In this document: piece by piece, positions 63,901 to 64,000 of the stretch | Layout of the letters: the number at the start of each line of letters is the position of its first letter | How positions within the stretch are numbered: the first letter of the stretch is position 1 | Origin: Dasypus novemcinctus | Lineage: Eukaryota; Chordata; Mammalia; Cingulata; Dasypodidae | Direction of reading: 5' to 3' | DNA length: 64,000 nucleotides | Assembly (NCBI RefSeq): GCF_030445035.2 | Contig: NC_080678.1 | Span: forward strand, 63,689,087-63,753,086 | Notes under the pieces: model-generated | Databases searched by the model: none | Seen by the model: only the letters and a program-made list of their open reading frames with translations | What the model was told of the DNA's origin: nothing | Made by a program: the position numbers and the translations under genes

Positions 63901-64000
63901 GAATTTCACAACAGTATATGAGTGCCCATGCCCCAAAATTCCTGCAAACTTGAAATATTATCCTTCTCTTACTTTTTCTTGTATTACTTTTCAAATAACA

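Overview
This is 64 kb of AT-rich nuclear DNA from a placental mammal with no intact host gene. Eutherian repeats (MIR, L2, a hAT/MER element, MLT1 and MLT2 LTRs) sit among many LINE-1 copies, one of which has a very long 3' UTR. I see no Alu, B1/B2, carnivore, ruminant or armadillo-type SINEs. Together with the L1 style this makes me lean, weakly, to a xenarthran such as a sloth or anteater. The assignment rests on recollection and was not searched.

Layout. 1-2405: minus-strand processed pseudogene of NRAS, including 5' UTR, spliced coding region and a long 3' UTR that runs off the window. 3.3-4.2 kb: MIR, hAT/MER and a solo MLT2-type LTR. 10-15.9 kb: minus-strand RASGEF1B processed pseudogene between two direct LTR-like repeats, then a minus-strand ERVL 5' end (LTR, tRNA-Leu primer site, gag remnants). 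16.26-23.18 kb: a plus-strand class I endogenous retrovirus with two LTRs, a tRNA-Phe-type primer site and a 5-bp target duplication; all genes are decayed. 25.3-37.7 kb: a dense nest of minus-strand L1s. The clearest layer is a younger L1 (31050-37000, 14-bp target duplication) inserted in the ORF2 of an older L1, which also carries a polyadenylated retrocopy and another L1 tail. 37.8-46.5 kb: L2, MIR, L1 tails and unassigned DNA. 46.48-50.65 kb: a minus-strand L1 with its 5' end, 13-bp target duplication, tandem 5'-UTR monomers, an ORF1 pseudogene, a large ORF2 deletion and a triplicated 3' tail. 50.65-64 kb: mostly unassigned DNA with an MLT1 LTR and several L1 fragments.

No genes here work together: every coding remnant is a retrocopy or a dead transposon or provirus gene. 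The interest lies in the layered insertions, several datable by target duplications. I found no new biochemical system. Coordinates of old repeats are approximate, and family names come from recognition by eye, without alignment.
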